A stretch of DNA of 64,000 bases. It comes from Chelonoidis abingdonii (taxonomy: Eukaryota > Chordata > Testudines > Testudinidae). Every line of letters begins with the position of its first letter. Within the stretch, counting starts at the first letter, position 1. This document shows positions 1-12,390 of the stretch, in pieces. The notes beneath the pieces were generated by a model. The model did no database searches. It had not been told where the DNA came from and saw only the letters and a list, made by a program, of their open reading frames with translations. Position numbers and translations under genes: made by a program. The stretch is from the NCBI RefSeq assembly GCF_003597395.2, contig NC_133770.1:78658770-78722769 (forward strand), written 5' to 3'.

Positions 1-1321
1 TTCTTACTCACTGTTTTTATATAGGCAAAACTTCCACTGAAGTCAGTCGCACTTTTACCTAAGCAAGGACTGTGGAATTTTGCCCTCAGTATTCTTGTCT
101 ATGCCATTTCTGCACCCCAAACATTTCTTGGGCAGTGCATCGGTTACACCCCTCTTTGCATTTGTATAATGCAGTTTTGCTGTGGACGTTTCAAACAACA
201 CAGTTAATTTAAAGGTCAGCTGAGAAAGCATTTGAAATGTATATTTCACAATAATAGTGGAAAAAATCCTGCAAGCACCTCCTAATTCAGCCAGAAAACT
301 CAAGCGATGTTTAACTCATTTTAAAATTCATCAAATACATCCTGGGTAGGTTCAGATCTCGGTGCGTCTTTGAAGACAACATGTTGGAGATGCCTTCCAG
401 ACAATTATGAGATTGGGCATACTCTGTGATTTTTGTCAAAGTACACAGATAGGACTGGTAAGAACAATGTCTAGATCTGACAACTCAGTACTTATACGAC
501 ATTAAAGCATTTGAACAATCTGTTGCATTCAGCCAAGAACTGTTTAAGCAATACTGTGCATGAAGAGAATAATGCTATACCAATGGTGAAATTCGCATCC
601 ACTCATAATTAAGGACTGGTTTCCTGTAGTGCTTGGGCGAGAGAATATCTTAGAAGAAGCTAGTACTGTTTGTTGACAGAATAATAATTTGGCAAAGTTT
701 TGTGATATTTAAAAAGGCTTCAAAAATATTAAAAAGAATTCATAAGTAGAAGGAAATTCAGTTAGTGCCCCTAAGTACAAAAAGCAGAAACTCTCAGATA
801 TCTGTTCTTGCCTGATCTTCATATCCCCACAGACGTGATTGTTCCCATGTTCAGGGTTAGAGTAGTGTGGAAGAAGTACACTAATTTCAGCCCGAAGTTT
901 GTTATTTTTCTAGGTATCATTTAAAAATGTGAATTCCAAGAGCTTTCTTAGACTTTTCTACGTAATCACTGTGTGCATGATGTTATTGTGTCTCCTTGGT
1001 ATTTTTTTCAGATGTAGAAATAGAACTCTCTCCAGTTATAAAGCATATGACAAAATAATAAAATCTAAACCCATCAGCACTGTATACTATGATCTCTTGG
1101 TGTTGCTTTCAGTCATATGTGCCATCACTAAGCAGGTCAGGATGTATGATTTTAATGGCCAATTCCTCCCATTAAGTAAAATTATTAGCAAAAAATAATG
1201 GTGTGGTGTACCAATACATTCTGTACTGTAACCAAATCTATATAATGCTTCTAATACAGTCTTCTGTAGTTGCATTGTGGCTTTCTATTTCTAATATACA
1301 TGTGCCTTTGACTTATTCTAG
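1..1321 (+). other. RBMS3: RBMS3 intron, 3' part (incomplete at window start)
   Basis: This stretch lies upstream of the first recognisable exon and ends in a pyrimidine-rich tract and AG at 1320-1321 (acttattctag). I see no exon in it. The first ~100 bases resemble one arm of a common sauropsid palindromic MITE (an 'aCTGAAGTCAGT' core with an inverted 'caaggac...ttttgcc' flank), but this is a weak call. The rest is A+T-rich unique-looking sequence. Confidence 0.7.
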
Positions 1322-1402
1322 TATATGACTGCTGCTGCACCTATGCAAGGGACCTACATTCCCCAGTACACTCCTGTGCCTGCAACAGCTGTCCCCATTG
1401 AA
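1322..1402 (+). CDS. RBMS3: RBMS3 internal coding exon (C-terminal region, 27 codons)
   Basis: RBMS3 is a single-stranded nucleic-acid-binding protein of the MSSP (c-myc single-strand-binding) family. It has two N-terminal RRM domains and a low-complexity C-terminal tail, and it binds A/U-rich RNA 3' UTRs. This exon encodes 27 residues of the tail, starting YMTAAAPMQGTYIPQY and ending AVPIE. It is bounded by a good acceptor (AG at 1320-1321) and a consensus donor (GTAAGT at 1403). Its length of 81 bases is a multiple of three and it starts in phase 0, so skipping it would keep the frame. It continues directly into the next exon, as in RBMS3 tails known to me. RBMS1 and RBMS2 are less likely because their C-termini differ: RBMS1 lacks the GVVADTSPQT stretch that follows here. 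The RRM exons lie upstream of the window. Confidence 0.9.
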
Positions 1403-3759
1403 GTAAGTTTACCTCCATTCATGCAAGTAGGGTGAAGGGGTGACAAATCACAAACCTATTCGTCATTGAACCTGTTGTATATCAAGAAGGGTCAAATGTT
1501 GCTTTACCAAAACAGACCTTACGCTGCTCTTAGATTTGCGATTGCACTTCAAATTGCTTTTTTTTTCTTTTTTTTTTTTTTTTGAAGATCTGCAAATGCT
1601 CTTGTTTTTGCATTTGTTTTGCTGTGCATAGGAAATGGAATAAACCATTCTTGATGTTTCATGTATTTGGGAGGGAGATGGGAAAATGCAGGAAAACAAA
1701 ACCAACCAGCAAACCACAAACCCAAAGAGATTCCAGAAGAGACATGGCAAGAGGGTTTGATGCAGTCCTTAGTGAGTGTAGGTAACTGCTGAAAACATGC
1801 AGCAACCAGAAAAAGTGATTGAGCAATGGAAACCTTCCTCTTGTACATACAGACGTGGAGGATGCTGCACTGACTGAGTGCTTTTTCATCCTTGAGGAAG
1901 GATTCGCTCTCTCCCTCCTTGGGGCTGAGTCATGCTGATGACATTCTAATGAGTAAGTATTTACTCAACCCTGTAGAGCACAAGTTGCCTGGAGCACTTC
2001 AGCCCAAACTCCACTGCTGTGCATCTTCATAAGGGCATCTGACACAACAAGAGGGAGGCTTTGGGAAATAAAGATGCTGTTACTCTTAAATTTGTATTCT
2101 TCTCTCTGTTTTTAACCTCTTCTCCCCTACTTTTTGATAATGTGAGGGGCATTATTGTCTCAATACTTTAGTCTTCAGCTGTCTGTCCTCTGGAGTTGAG
2201 GCTATTTCTGCTCCATGGGTTGGTCAGTTGAGGATGTTCTTTGAGCTGTTATTTTGGCACTTCTCTGCCTGCAGTCAAGTGGATCCACCATAGTTTTCCC
2301 AGTCTCCATGGCTGCAAATTCTCTGAATCCCAAATGATCTACCACCTGGTAGGAAAGACCCCTACTGGTGGGTTTGGTTTATTTTTATTTTTTTTTTTTT
2401 TTGGTCATATTCAGCTGGTCTTATTTAAATCTTCATTGCATCAGTTTCACCCTAAATCAGATTTTGCTGTAAATATATCATGACTACTTTGAATAGCCTT
2501 CATTAATTATTAAAGGAACGACGCAGAAGACCTACCGTAACATTTGCGATAATCTGGCAATTATTGTTTTGTTATATTACCATAGCACCTAGTCATGGGT
2601 GAGCGCCCCATTGTGCTAGGTGGTGTACAAACAGAACAAAAAGCTGTTCCCTGCCCCAAAGAGTTTACAGTTTAAATCTAAGGCAAGAGACAACAGATGG
2701 ATGCAGATAGACAGGTGGTTACAAGGAAACAATAAGCTAGTCTTGGTCAGCATGTCAGGCAGTAGACTTTAGGAAGCTTTGAAAAAGAAATTGACCACTT
2801 TGTCACAGAGATTTAAAATGTACCACCCATTGTTTATATAGGACTCAGATAACAATAAAATTGAGTGCTTTGTGCTCCCTCTCCTGGCTCTGCAGAGTGC
2901 AATCTACTACTACATTCCATTCCCAGAAGAGCACTGCTGGTATCATTGGTGTGGTTGATGCACACAAGCACAGAAGTAAACAGAATATGGCTAATTTCAA
3001 TAGAAATGTAAAAAACTAAAAAATGCCAAAATAGGAGAAACAAAATTATCAATGAAATAATTGTAATTGCAGGTTTTCAAGTCAAATGCATATAATGTCG
3101 AATACATACACACATACATGCCTCAAAGCCTCATTCCTGCAATGTCCTATTAGGTAAAATCTTTTGTTTGTCTTAAATTTATTTTAAAAGGGAAAACACT
3201 CTAAATAAAAACACTACATCAATGCAAATACACTATTGTTTGAAGCATGCTACAGTGTCTGCACCATGTGTGTTACAGCACAATATATTGCAAAATCCTA
3301 TGGGACTTGGTTCTGTTCTCACACCAGTGTAAATCAGAAGTCAATGTTAGACCAAGATAAAGTCAGTGTAAGTGAGGTAAAAAAAGCAGATCAACCATGT
3401 AATAAAAATAACATATACAGGGTAAAATCTTAGTTCCACTGAAATCAATGGAAACGTTGTGACTTCAGCAAGGCTGGGATTTCCCCCATAATGTGTAGAT
3501 ATTTTTCACCATTGCATGTTAGAGCACAGTGCTCCAGGTACTCTGTGAATTGAGGCTGCTTCTCATTGCCAGGCCAGATCTCCTTGTAAATTGATAGCAT
3601 TTATGTCATGTCAGCATGTGGTTTCTGCTGTTCCAGACACTCTCAACAATGCAAACCAATGGTACCGATACACAGAAATAAAGAAGTGCTGAGATGGTGC
3701 TGAACGCCTTCATGTGATTAATATCAGTAAGACCTTTGTGTCCCTGTTTGCTTCCATAG
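1403..3759 (+). other. RBMS3: RBMS3 intron between the two tail exons
   Basis: This 2357-base intron runs from GTAAGT at 1403 to the acceptor TTCCATAG at 3752-3759. It contains a poly-T tract at 1558-1583, another near 2385-2402, a minus-strand L2/MIR-type repeat (2570-2765, listed separately) and weak palindromic MITE remnants around 3285-3490 ('caccagtgtaaatcagaagtcaa', then 'ccactgaaatcaatgg'). I see no further exon. Confidence 0.8.
2570..2765 (-). repeat. Old interspersed repeat, L2/MIR-type 3' segment
   Basis: The text 'ccccattgtgctaggtggt', followed by 'acaaacagaacaaaaag', 'tgccccaaagag' and 'gacaacagatgg', matches a widespread sauropsid repeat. In sense orientation that repeat reads 'agctctttggggcaggga ... 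tacagcacctagcacaatgggg' and ends in an AAT-rich tail. Other copies in this window lie near 18385, 20985, 23990, 25770, 32605 and 43560. The family name is uncertain. Confidence 0.6.
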
Positions 3760-3887
3760 GGTGTTGTTGCTGATACTTCTCCGCAGACAGTAGCATCTTC
3801 ATCACAGGAAGCCAGTGGTCAACAGCAACAGATGACAGTGGAAACATCCAGTGAACATGCACCTGCATATTCTTACCAACAGTCTAA
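3760..3887 (+). CDS. RBMS3: RBMS3 internal coding exon (C-terminal tail, ends in a split codon)
   Basis: The exon starts after TTCCATAG and encodes 42 residues plus two bases. The order is GVVADTSPQTVASSSQ, then a Gln run (GQQQQ), then EHAPAYSYQQS and the first two bases (AA) of the next codon. This is the characteristic RBMS3 tail, rich in Ser, Gln and Thr. The donor is a tandem GTAAGTAAG: GT at 3888 is the best match and GT at 3892 is an alternative. If the exon is read on unspliced, or spliced at 3892, the codon after Ser is AAG (Lys) and the next is a TAA stop at 3889-3891. The tail would then end QQSK. Use of 3888 leaves AA to be completed by the terminal exon. Confidence 0.9.
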
Positions 3888-6800
3888 GTAAGTAAGACTC
3901 TGATTAGTCACTGGTAGGGCCATATATGATATTGTGTTTGGAATACAGAGATCCCGGTTCTGCTCTCAATTTTGATAATATAAATTCAGAGTAGCTCTAC
4001 TGAATTCAGTGGAGTTGCTCTGGTTTTACACTAGACATTGGCTCAGCAATCAGCATACTGGGCAAAATCCCAAACAGGTCTTAAGAGGCTACAACTTTTG
4101 GTCAAATTCCCCAGTGATGTCAATGGAGCAGTAAGTTCCACATCTGGTGATTAGTTTTTCAGGATGTGAATGTAACTGACACAAAGTAGTATAAATGGCA
4201 TCCAGCGGGTGTGCAAAACTAGTGTCACTTGCACTTTGAGAGAGAAGAAAGGGGTGCTGCGGGAAAGACAACCTCAAGAAAAGGTAAGGGGGCTGTTTTA
4301 TCTTACCCCTGACCTCTGCTCACTGCATTTGCTCCCATAGAATAATACCATAAGTTCAAAGTTCAACCTTATTTTCAACACACTTAATGGTTGAGCCAAG
4401 TTCTCCCCATGTTCTAGAAACAAAACAGCCCTCATGTCTTCTGCTCCGGTGCCACAGTGGAATTGTTACTCAGAAGGGAGAGGTTATTTGTGCAGAAGAC
4501 AGAGCATAAATTATTATGAACCATACCAAACCCCTGTACCAAGTGCAGAGGTCTCTCTTTTGCCTTGGCCTTCCAATGAAAGTACATAGCACATCACACA
4601 CAAAAAAAAACCATTCACACACAGCTTTAAGCCAGGAGAATGAAATGAAGAAGGATCCTCACGTGACATATGCTGGACCCTGTTTAATGCATCATGGGAA
4701 GGTACTCAGATACCATGGCGATAGGCACAGTAAAGAAATGAAACAGAACAGAAACATATCCATCTAGTTGGTTACTTCACCTGCCTTTTTGATCCCTCAG
4801 CATTAAGTTGCACTTGTTTTTCACACCAACTGAATGCCAAACTGGTGCAAGCTATACCCACCGTTTGGCCAACATACATGTACTCAATGGATAGCTTACA
4901 TCATCAGTATTGTTTATTGCTGCAGAATTTGGCCCAGTATGTATTTTATGGATGGAGCCAATCACACACCTCTTCTCTGTATATCTGATGTACTCAGAGG
5001 CACAATGTGTTTGTGTACCTGTTCTGCCATCATTTTCTTTAATACCTATAAAAATAAATAATGGCAACTTACTTAGAGAATATAATGGGCCAAGAGAAAA
5101 ATATACATGACAATTCCGTGCTGGTTGCCTGGTCTGATCATTGTGTTCTGAAGGGATCATTGTCTTCTAATCATTCTCATTTTCCAATTCGCTTTCCCTT
5201 AAGTCTAAAAGCAAAAAGACTTAAGTTCAGAAGCCCCCAACATGTAGCTGGGGAAAGTTTCTGCAGGGCTTGTGCCTATATTGCAAAGATTGTAGCCCTT
5301 TTTCAAAATGACTGCTGGATTTTTCCACTGTAAAATTCCTACCTTCTCTGAGAATATCCCTCATCTCACATACTCAGCTATTGCATGACTAATGTAGCAG
5401 ATGCTGTTCTTATGTTTTTGTTTTGTTTTTCTGTTTTTTTGCTGAAACATGCCAGCTGTTTCTGTGTCTGCAAATTGTGGTTACAAATACCAAGACTTGT
5501 GAGGTGATTGATACAAAAAGAGTGTATGCAATTTCTAGTTAAAAAAAAAAAAAAGTTAAAATATTTTTCAAATGCACCAGTTACAAAAGATCATATTGAA
5601 TAAATATATTTTTTCAATTTAAAAGCACATTTAGCAATAATGAACATGATGCCCAGTATACAACAATAATTTCCATTGTGGCAGAGAGCAAGTAATTAAC
5701 CTGATTAGATGCTGATTCTAATCATTTATAACCAAGGGAGCATGCAAAACTTACAAAAGAATTGTCTAGAAGCTCATGGGAGGGATGTTATAATCACTTC
5801 TTTAATTATATGTATCTTTCTGTGAACTAACCAGAAAATAACAACCAACAAATAGATAAGAATATCTTGAAATTGAACTGGATGTGATAAAGATTTTGTA
5901 TTGGCCTTGTAGGTAAGTGTAAACTAGACAACTGGTGAAAATTTTTCTCTTTCTTGGCCGGGAAAGATATTCTTTCATTTACCCTGTTAGACTGGTTTTT
6001 AATAGTGATTTCATCTTAGTGCATTCAAATTTAAGGCTGATACACTAGTCAAATATTCCCCAGCATAAATCCAGTAATGTGAGCAAATTATACAATGGAT
6101 GAATTTGGCTCTCTATCCTTCGGCTCTGAGCAGAATACTCCACTTCATTAGGAGGGTACCTCAGTCATTTTAGACCAAAGGAATCTCTGTCCCCTTCAAA
6201 TCTTCTTATAAATTAACATATACAAATGTGAAATCTTGAAAGTGAAGTTAGAGCGAACTCTTTTGTCTCAGGAACTCCACCCTCTTGCCTGTGGGCAAAG
6301 GTCTGTTTGCTGGACAGCAGCTCTCAGGCTTTAAGTAGGAAAGAAAGATTTTTGGGTTTTCTGGGAAGATAAATCCAGTACTAGATTAAAGAATGCATGA
6401 TGTTTCTACCTGGGAGAAACTCTTTTTTGATTACAGATTTTAGGTCCCACAAGAAACTTTCCAGGGAAACACACAATAAGTCGCTTACACTAATGATAGC
6501 AATGCCGACAATCCAGATAACACCCTCGGATAGGCAGTAAAATCACAGAAGGTGGGCAGTCCAACCTGAATGGCTTGGGGAAGAAAAACCTGAACTCAAG
6601 AAATTCTAGAAGAAAAAGGATGGCCAAACAACCACAATGCAAACAAGCATACAAAGACAAACATAACACTCCTGTGAAATGGGTTTCCCCTTACACCAGG
6701 GCTAACTCCGAACACAAACTATGAGTTAGCTGAGAACGCTGAAAACTCAGTGGCAAAAACTTTGGACCTAAGTGCATAAATGTTGGTCAGCTTGTAAAGT

Positions 6801-8437
6801 GTGGAGCTCATTGGCACAGGTAAGGAACTCCTCTGGTGGAGTAGGAGACAGGATGTACAAATCAGTGATTTGGGTTGCTTCCTCTCAGGAACCACTAAGT
6901 CTTTGTGTGAGGGTGATGTTTGTGGAGCCTTCTCTGAAGTATAGTAGGAGATTTCTCAGATCCACTCACAGTTTCCATCCTCCTGACAAGTAGCAAGGAC
7001 CCTACTAAGAGTGGTTGCCTCCAGTTGCCCCCTAAGTAAACAGGTACAGAATGCCAACAAATATCTGAGTAGGTCAATGCTTTGGAAAATCCGTAAGGAA
7101 ATAGACAAATCTGACATTCTACCATCACTATCTGAAAATGTCTGTTCTTTGTTTGGAAAATACTGTAATTATTTCATGTAATGACATAGTCCCAGAAAGG
7201 GAGCTATATGGGAAAGCATTCTGATTCTTTTCTTTTAAAAATATATATACTGAGTTAAAACAGCAACAACAACAACAAAAAATCCCAACTGAATATTTTA
7301 AAATTTGGCAAAAGGAAAACTATTGGCTTTTCTTATGTTGAGTTTCCACCTGGAGAGGAGTTTTACAGAAGAGCTGTAAACTCCTAAATGTGGAGGCTTA
7401 AAAGAGCATCAATAACCATCCCTTAACTATAGCATTATAGATGATCTGGTAATAGACAACATTTGTCAACAGTAGCTCCACCTCCACAGAAATATCATAC
7501 TATGGTGGCAAGATTACATTTTTGTGATGCTGCTTCCATTTTAGGAACATTCAAAAACATTCCTGAATTGTTTTGCCTTAATGATGCAGTAATATTGGTC
7601 ATCTAGACCATGTCCCCTGCGTTAAATTGGAAAGACTGTACATGTACTTTCTACAGTTTCTATATACTTTTATTTATTATCAGCATGAATGTTTCTACTG
7701 AATCGGCCATAACTGGCTCATTAGGCAAACTGTTCCACTGTCCAGTTATTCTTACAATCAGAAAATGTTTTCTTATTTGCAAGTTGAATTTATCCTTTTA
7801 TTTTAAGTTTAGCCTTCATTTTAATACTAGTGTCCAAAATAACTGGTGCCACTTAATAATATAAAGAGAGTTCTCTCTCATACATTATTACCCTTGAAGT
7901 GTTTACATAACATTAAAGCTTTAAAGTTATGTAAATACATATAGTCTCGTTTCAATGTGCTGGACTATGCATAAACCATAGCATTAATAAGAGTAAAAAT
8001 CCTTCTGCACTGAGTAGGAATGCCTGTAAAGTAGAATTTCTCTGCTTTGGCCTCACTATTTTCAGTTTAGAGGCTGTATCATATTTAAACAGCTGCAAAG
8101 TTAGTTTTGCTTGGATACCTTTTAAAGGAAATTGGGTGGAAAAAAGGACAGGAACCTATTTCAAAGTTGCTTTGACTTAATGACCACTTTAATACAATTG
8201 TTTTCACAGACAATAAACAGGACTGAAGAATGTCGGTCTGAAATCTTTGCCTTGAATGGAGAAACTTCATTGAACAAGAAGTTGGCTTCCAGTTTGCACA
8301 GGCATCAAATGAATGCTTTTTTTTTTTTAATTTTCTACTTTCCCAATGAAAACACAACTGTGTTTTTATGTGCTGTGCAAATGGTTCCGTCATGTAGTCT
8401 GACAGTTTTATTTTTGCTATATTTTTTTTAATTAAAG
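3888..8437 (+). other. RBMS3: RBMS3 last intron
   Basis: The interval runs from the tandem donor at 3888 to the candidate terminal acceptors near 8437-8442, which are preceded by a T-rich tract at 8406-8429. It contains a palindromic MITE remnant at about 3955-4035 and A- or T-runs at about 4603, 5540 and 8319. The rest is A+T-rich unique-looking sequence, including an AT-rich block at 7230-7320. I see no exon with protein homology; the 60-124 residue open frames here do not resemble known proteins. Confidence 0.6.
3955..4035. repeat. Palindromic MITE remnant (CACTGAATTCAGTGG core)
   Basis: The segment 'ggttctgctctc...' through 'ctactgaattcagtggagtt' to 'tggttttacacta' matches the half-palindrome pattern of a common sauropsid MITE. 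The consensus reads roughly 'tctgctctcacttacacc... ccattgaagtcaatggagttac ... ggtgtaa'. The copy is diverged and no target duplication is visible. Confidence 0.5.
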
Positions 8438-11400
8438 AAAAGACCCAGAGGAAAAACACTGAGTTGACATTTCATCAGGACGAACATTTGAATTCAGAAT
8501 TTACCTGTAGGTGTAACTAGATTTTTTTTTTTAAACATCAAAACTGAGGATGTCAAGAGGGAGCAAGTTGACAAGAAAACTAATTGTCTTCCTCAAAAAT
8601 TAAGCTACTTTTTTTGTCTACATTTTTTCTTGTTTTCAATCTAGTGTGTTTTTGTTTGGGGGTTTTTTTTAGAAATGTTTAGGTAAGGTTTATCTTGAAT
8701 CTTAATTGCCTTAATTTTAAGGACGTCAGAGGCTCTCAAGGCAAGCTGTCAATGTCTTAGTAGAAAAAACGAAAAAGAATTGAAACTTGCTCACACTGGT
8801 TTCAGCTGGTGCAGAAGTTTAACAGACTGAGATTTTGGGGTGAACAACAAAAAACTGTACAGTTTAAAAGAAAATGCTTTTCTTCTTTTGGAGAAAACTT
8901 GTTGATAAAGGAACTGTGGCAACTGTAAGGATTGGAAAAATGCTGGAACTTTTATGAACTTTGTCTTAAGTATTGACAGAAAAAAATTCTAGAAGGCTAA
9001 AGCATTTTACAGTAAAGTTATTGAATTGAGAAAAAAATAACTGCATTATAAAGAATGCAGGGTTTTTTTCTTGCAGAATGCAGATTTTTTTTAATTTTCA
9101 AAGTGTGATCGCTAGCAAAAGCATTAGTGCTTTTTATCTGCAATCTTTTTTATGAGCTTTAAGAAGTTTTTAGTCTGCTTTGCTTGTCACATTGCAAAAA
9201 CCTAGCTTAAGAGCATTTAAAAAAACTTAAGTAGATAGGAGCTTATGGTCAAAAAAATGTGCAAAAAAGCAATAGATAGAAGAAATTGTTGACAATTTCT
9301 GTAGTCTTTCCTAGTTGTGATCAAATGCAGCCTATGGATGGCCTATTTTATACCAAAGATGAAGTGACACCCTAACACAGTCCAGGAGATAGAGGTTTTT
9401 TCTTTTTTTATCTTTATTTGACCTACATGGCCGGACCAGTTCTTACTTTCTTGTTTGTTTAAACTATCTTCCACTGGTTTTTTACTTACTGCATATGTTT
9501 ATAATGATCATTTCAGAGCAGTTGGTACTAGAAGCTTGTACCTCCTGTGTTTTGCATCATTTCAGAGTATGAGGAGATCTGGGTTACCGACTATCCAAAT
9601 GGGCTTTAATTTTTACAAGTTTTCTGTTACCTTGCCTGGTCTTTTGTATTTCTACGGAAACTACAGTCTTCCTTCTGAATTCCAGTATCCTACAGGTTCA
9701 TTTCCTCACCTCAGTCTTTGTCATCTTGCAACATGTATAGTCACCTTGATTCTGTACTGAAGTTTTTCAGTGATGCATTTGAGTCACCTATTAGATGCCA
9801 GAGAAAGCAAACTTAATCTCTATTCTCATTTTAGCTCTCCCATACACGCAGAAAGTTAAAAATTACTCACTTTTGCATGCTCAAGGAGGCAGGAAGTTAA
9901 AAATTACTTTTCTCACCTATGATTTCTGTTGTCTTAATACATTGGCTGACAATCACTAATTGGTACGATTAGTCAAAAGACAATGGTAAATAAATTGAGT
10001 CAGTTGAAATCTATTTTAGGAATAACAACTATTGCACAGAGAAATCCTGATTAAAATCCTTGCTTTTTCCAAACAAACAAGGGGTGAACGAAGTCAGAAC
10101 AAGACGCGTGGTTTTCTTTCTTAAGGCAGAAAGAGCAAAGAAAAGCAGCCTATAAACTAAATCAAACAACTGAAAACTTTCGTCCATCAAAGAAAAAGGG
10201 GACGCTTCACCACATTCACTGTGGTACATTAAAAACAGGGTATCCATTAAAAAAAAATTAAAGCATATTTATACTGGATCAGTCTGATTTAGCCACCCTG
10301 ACTAAACAATATCTGAGGTTTAACAGATTTTTTTAAATCACGTATTTTTTTAGAATTACTAAATCAATACCTTATTTTGTAATGTAGTGGGGTGTGGGAA
10401 GGGGTGGGTTACCCAAGCAAATGGCTGCTATATATGCAACATGTGAAAGAGAGGGATGGGATCTTATCTGGTTAACTGCCATCGCTACAGAGCCTGGTTT
10501 TCAGAAGGGCTAAAGTATTCCCAGCTCCTGTTGACTCCACCTGGAGTTGTGGTTATTCAGGACTTTTAAAAATCTGGCCCACGGTAACATGTGGGGGGAA
10601 AGAAAGTCGTGTTTCCATCTTACAGAAAGACCTCTAGCTTCTTCCTTTCTGTTCCACGTGCTTCCTCATTACTGCTTTCTTTTTGTGAATGACAGTCAAG
10701 TTTTGTCCTTGCAAAAGTTATGGGAAAAATCAAGCTAGCCTTATTTTCTTCCTTTTTACACTCTGTGTGTGAACTCTTTGTATAACTAGAGATCCCCAGG
10801 CACCACTGAGTTGAATATGAAATAAATACATGTTGTTCTGTTTCTGTACAAATTCTAATGTGACACACAAAAAGGTCTCATTTACTATCAACAATGAGGC
10901 TACAAGGTAGCTACCATGTGGCTGATGAATATGCTGAGGTACCTTCCTGTTTCTATTCAGAACTCTGCTGCTTTATTTATACATTCAGAAACATTTTTAT
11001 CATTATTTTGAGCAAATAAAGTAAAACAATCTCAGTGTTTTTTTAATTAAGCCAGTCAGGCAAAGAGGTATCAGGATGCCTGTCACTTTAAACTGTTATA
11101 AGTACATTCTGTATTAGAATTGTTTAACTTTTTGCCATGCTACAACGTTTAACATTGTTTAAAAACCAAAAAAGGGGAAGAAGAAAAAGAAAGGCAAAGG
11201 GTCCTATAAATCCAATTAATTATCTTATTTTATTGATCCCAGTATTGATTAATTGGTAGTTCATCAGCTGTAAACAGTTATATATCAGCAGGTAAGAAAT
11301 AACATATTCAAAATTCAGAAAATGCTGAGATGGGAATCCTTATTTGTAAGAATCAAAGGTGAAGTAAAAGAATACAGATGAAATCTACTGAATGCAGCAC

Positions 11401-12390
11401 ACCTATCTGCCCTTTAGGTATCATCATAACAGAGATACCCAATTGCTTCAAAAAACTGAAGCTGATTTCCTTCATGTTCTGGCTGACAAGGTTCTTAGTG
11501 GCTTTTTTTTTTAAGTGCTGAATTTGTACATTCAGTACCTATGTCATGCCAATTTAGCCTTAAATATCAGGAGAGTTCCTGAAAAGTTGCAGAAACTACT
11601 CCAGAAGTCTAAGGCAATGGTGCCTAACCCAAGTGTCTGGAAATAAAATCAAATCCATAAGCTGAGCTGCATATGTACTTTCCATCACATCTGAACTCTT
11701 GTAAATAGTCAAATTTTAGACTTTTTTTTTCCTTTTCAAATAAATGACAATGAGAGGTGTCAGAAATACGCTGGGAAATTCGGAATACGTAGTTGTCACT
11801 GACGATTGAAAGTTAATTGGTGTGATGCAACTAAATACGGTATAATATATTGTATTTGGAGTTGCTAGTGACATATCCAGAGCCTAATTCAGGGCACTGA
11901 AAAGTCTTATTGTCCCAAGTGAACTAAAATGCTTAGGGAGCCCTCTTCCTATCTGGCTCTATTGCTGATTTTGTTAGCACTGGTCACCTGTGACAGTCAG
12001 GCCTAGAATTTTGGTTGCCCTCGTCTTCCCTTCCACTGAAATGGACTCTTGAAATGTCCCTAGTGGATGAATACTTGTATGGTTCTGTTTGCCAAGGGGT
12101 TTAGACTGTCTTTACATGATAGTTCAGACATCCAATGTAATGCAGAACTAGATTTATTTTAGAGCAATTTCATCATGTTGTGTTATCTTCTGCTGTGGCT
12201 GCATGCACAACTGTGGAAGATGACAAATGGTGATCAGGAAAGTGAGGGATTCTGCAATGGGATTAAGCAGTAAAATGGATTTTTACTTGAGTAAAAATCA
12301 AATGAAGGGTATTATTTATGTATGTGTGTGTACCAAAATTCAGCAAATTTGAGGAAGCCTGCATTGTAATAAAGTTTATTTTTAATATGT
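8438..12390 (+). other. RBMS3: Probable RBMS3 terminal exon: last codons plus long 3' UTR
   Basis: A T-rich tract is followed by two close AGs. Acceptor use at 8437 would complete the split codon as Lys and give K-KDPEEKH-stop (stop 8460-8462). Use at 8442 gives K-PRGKTLS-stop (stop 8465-8467), which keeps the Lys-Pro that ends the RBMS3 tail I remember. Either way the coding part is tiny and the rest is untranslated. The next ~3.9 kb is strikingly free of recognisable transposons, A/U-rich with many ATTTA and T-runs, and has AATAAA at 11015-11020 and 12368-12373, the latter followed by T/GT-rich sequence. These are features of a long vertebrate 3' UTR. Start and end are inferred, not proven. 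Confidence 0.55.
12368..12373 (+). promoter_or_regulatory. RBMS3: Candidate distal polyadenylation signal AATAAA
   Basis: A canonical AATAAA is followed by 'gtttatttttaatatg' and then a 'tattatgttgtct' stretch that could serve as the downstream GU-rich element. It is the last good signal before clearly intergenic sequence. An alternative proximal signal is at 11015-11020 (caAATAAAgt). Confidence 0.45.

Noticed and set aside
8085..8459. 124-codon minus-strand frame overlapping the RBMS3 last intron
   Set aside because: It lies antisense to the intron end and poly-T tract, and its Lys-rich stretch is the reverse of that tract. No domain is seen.
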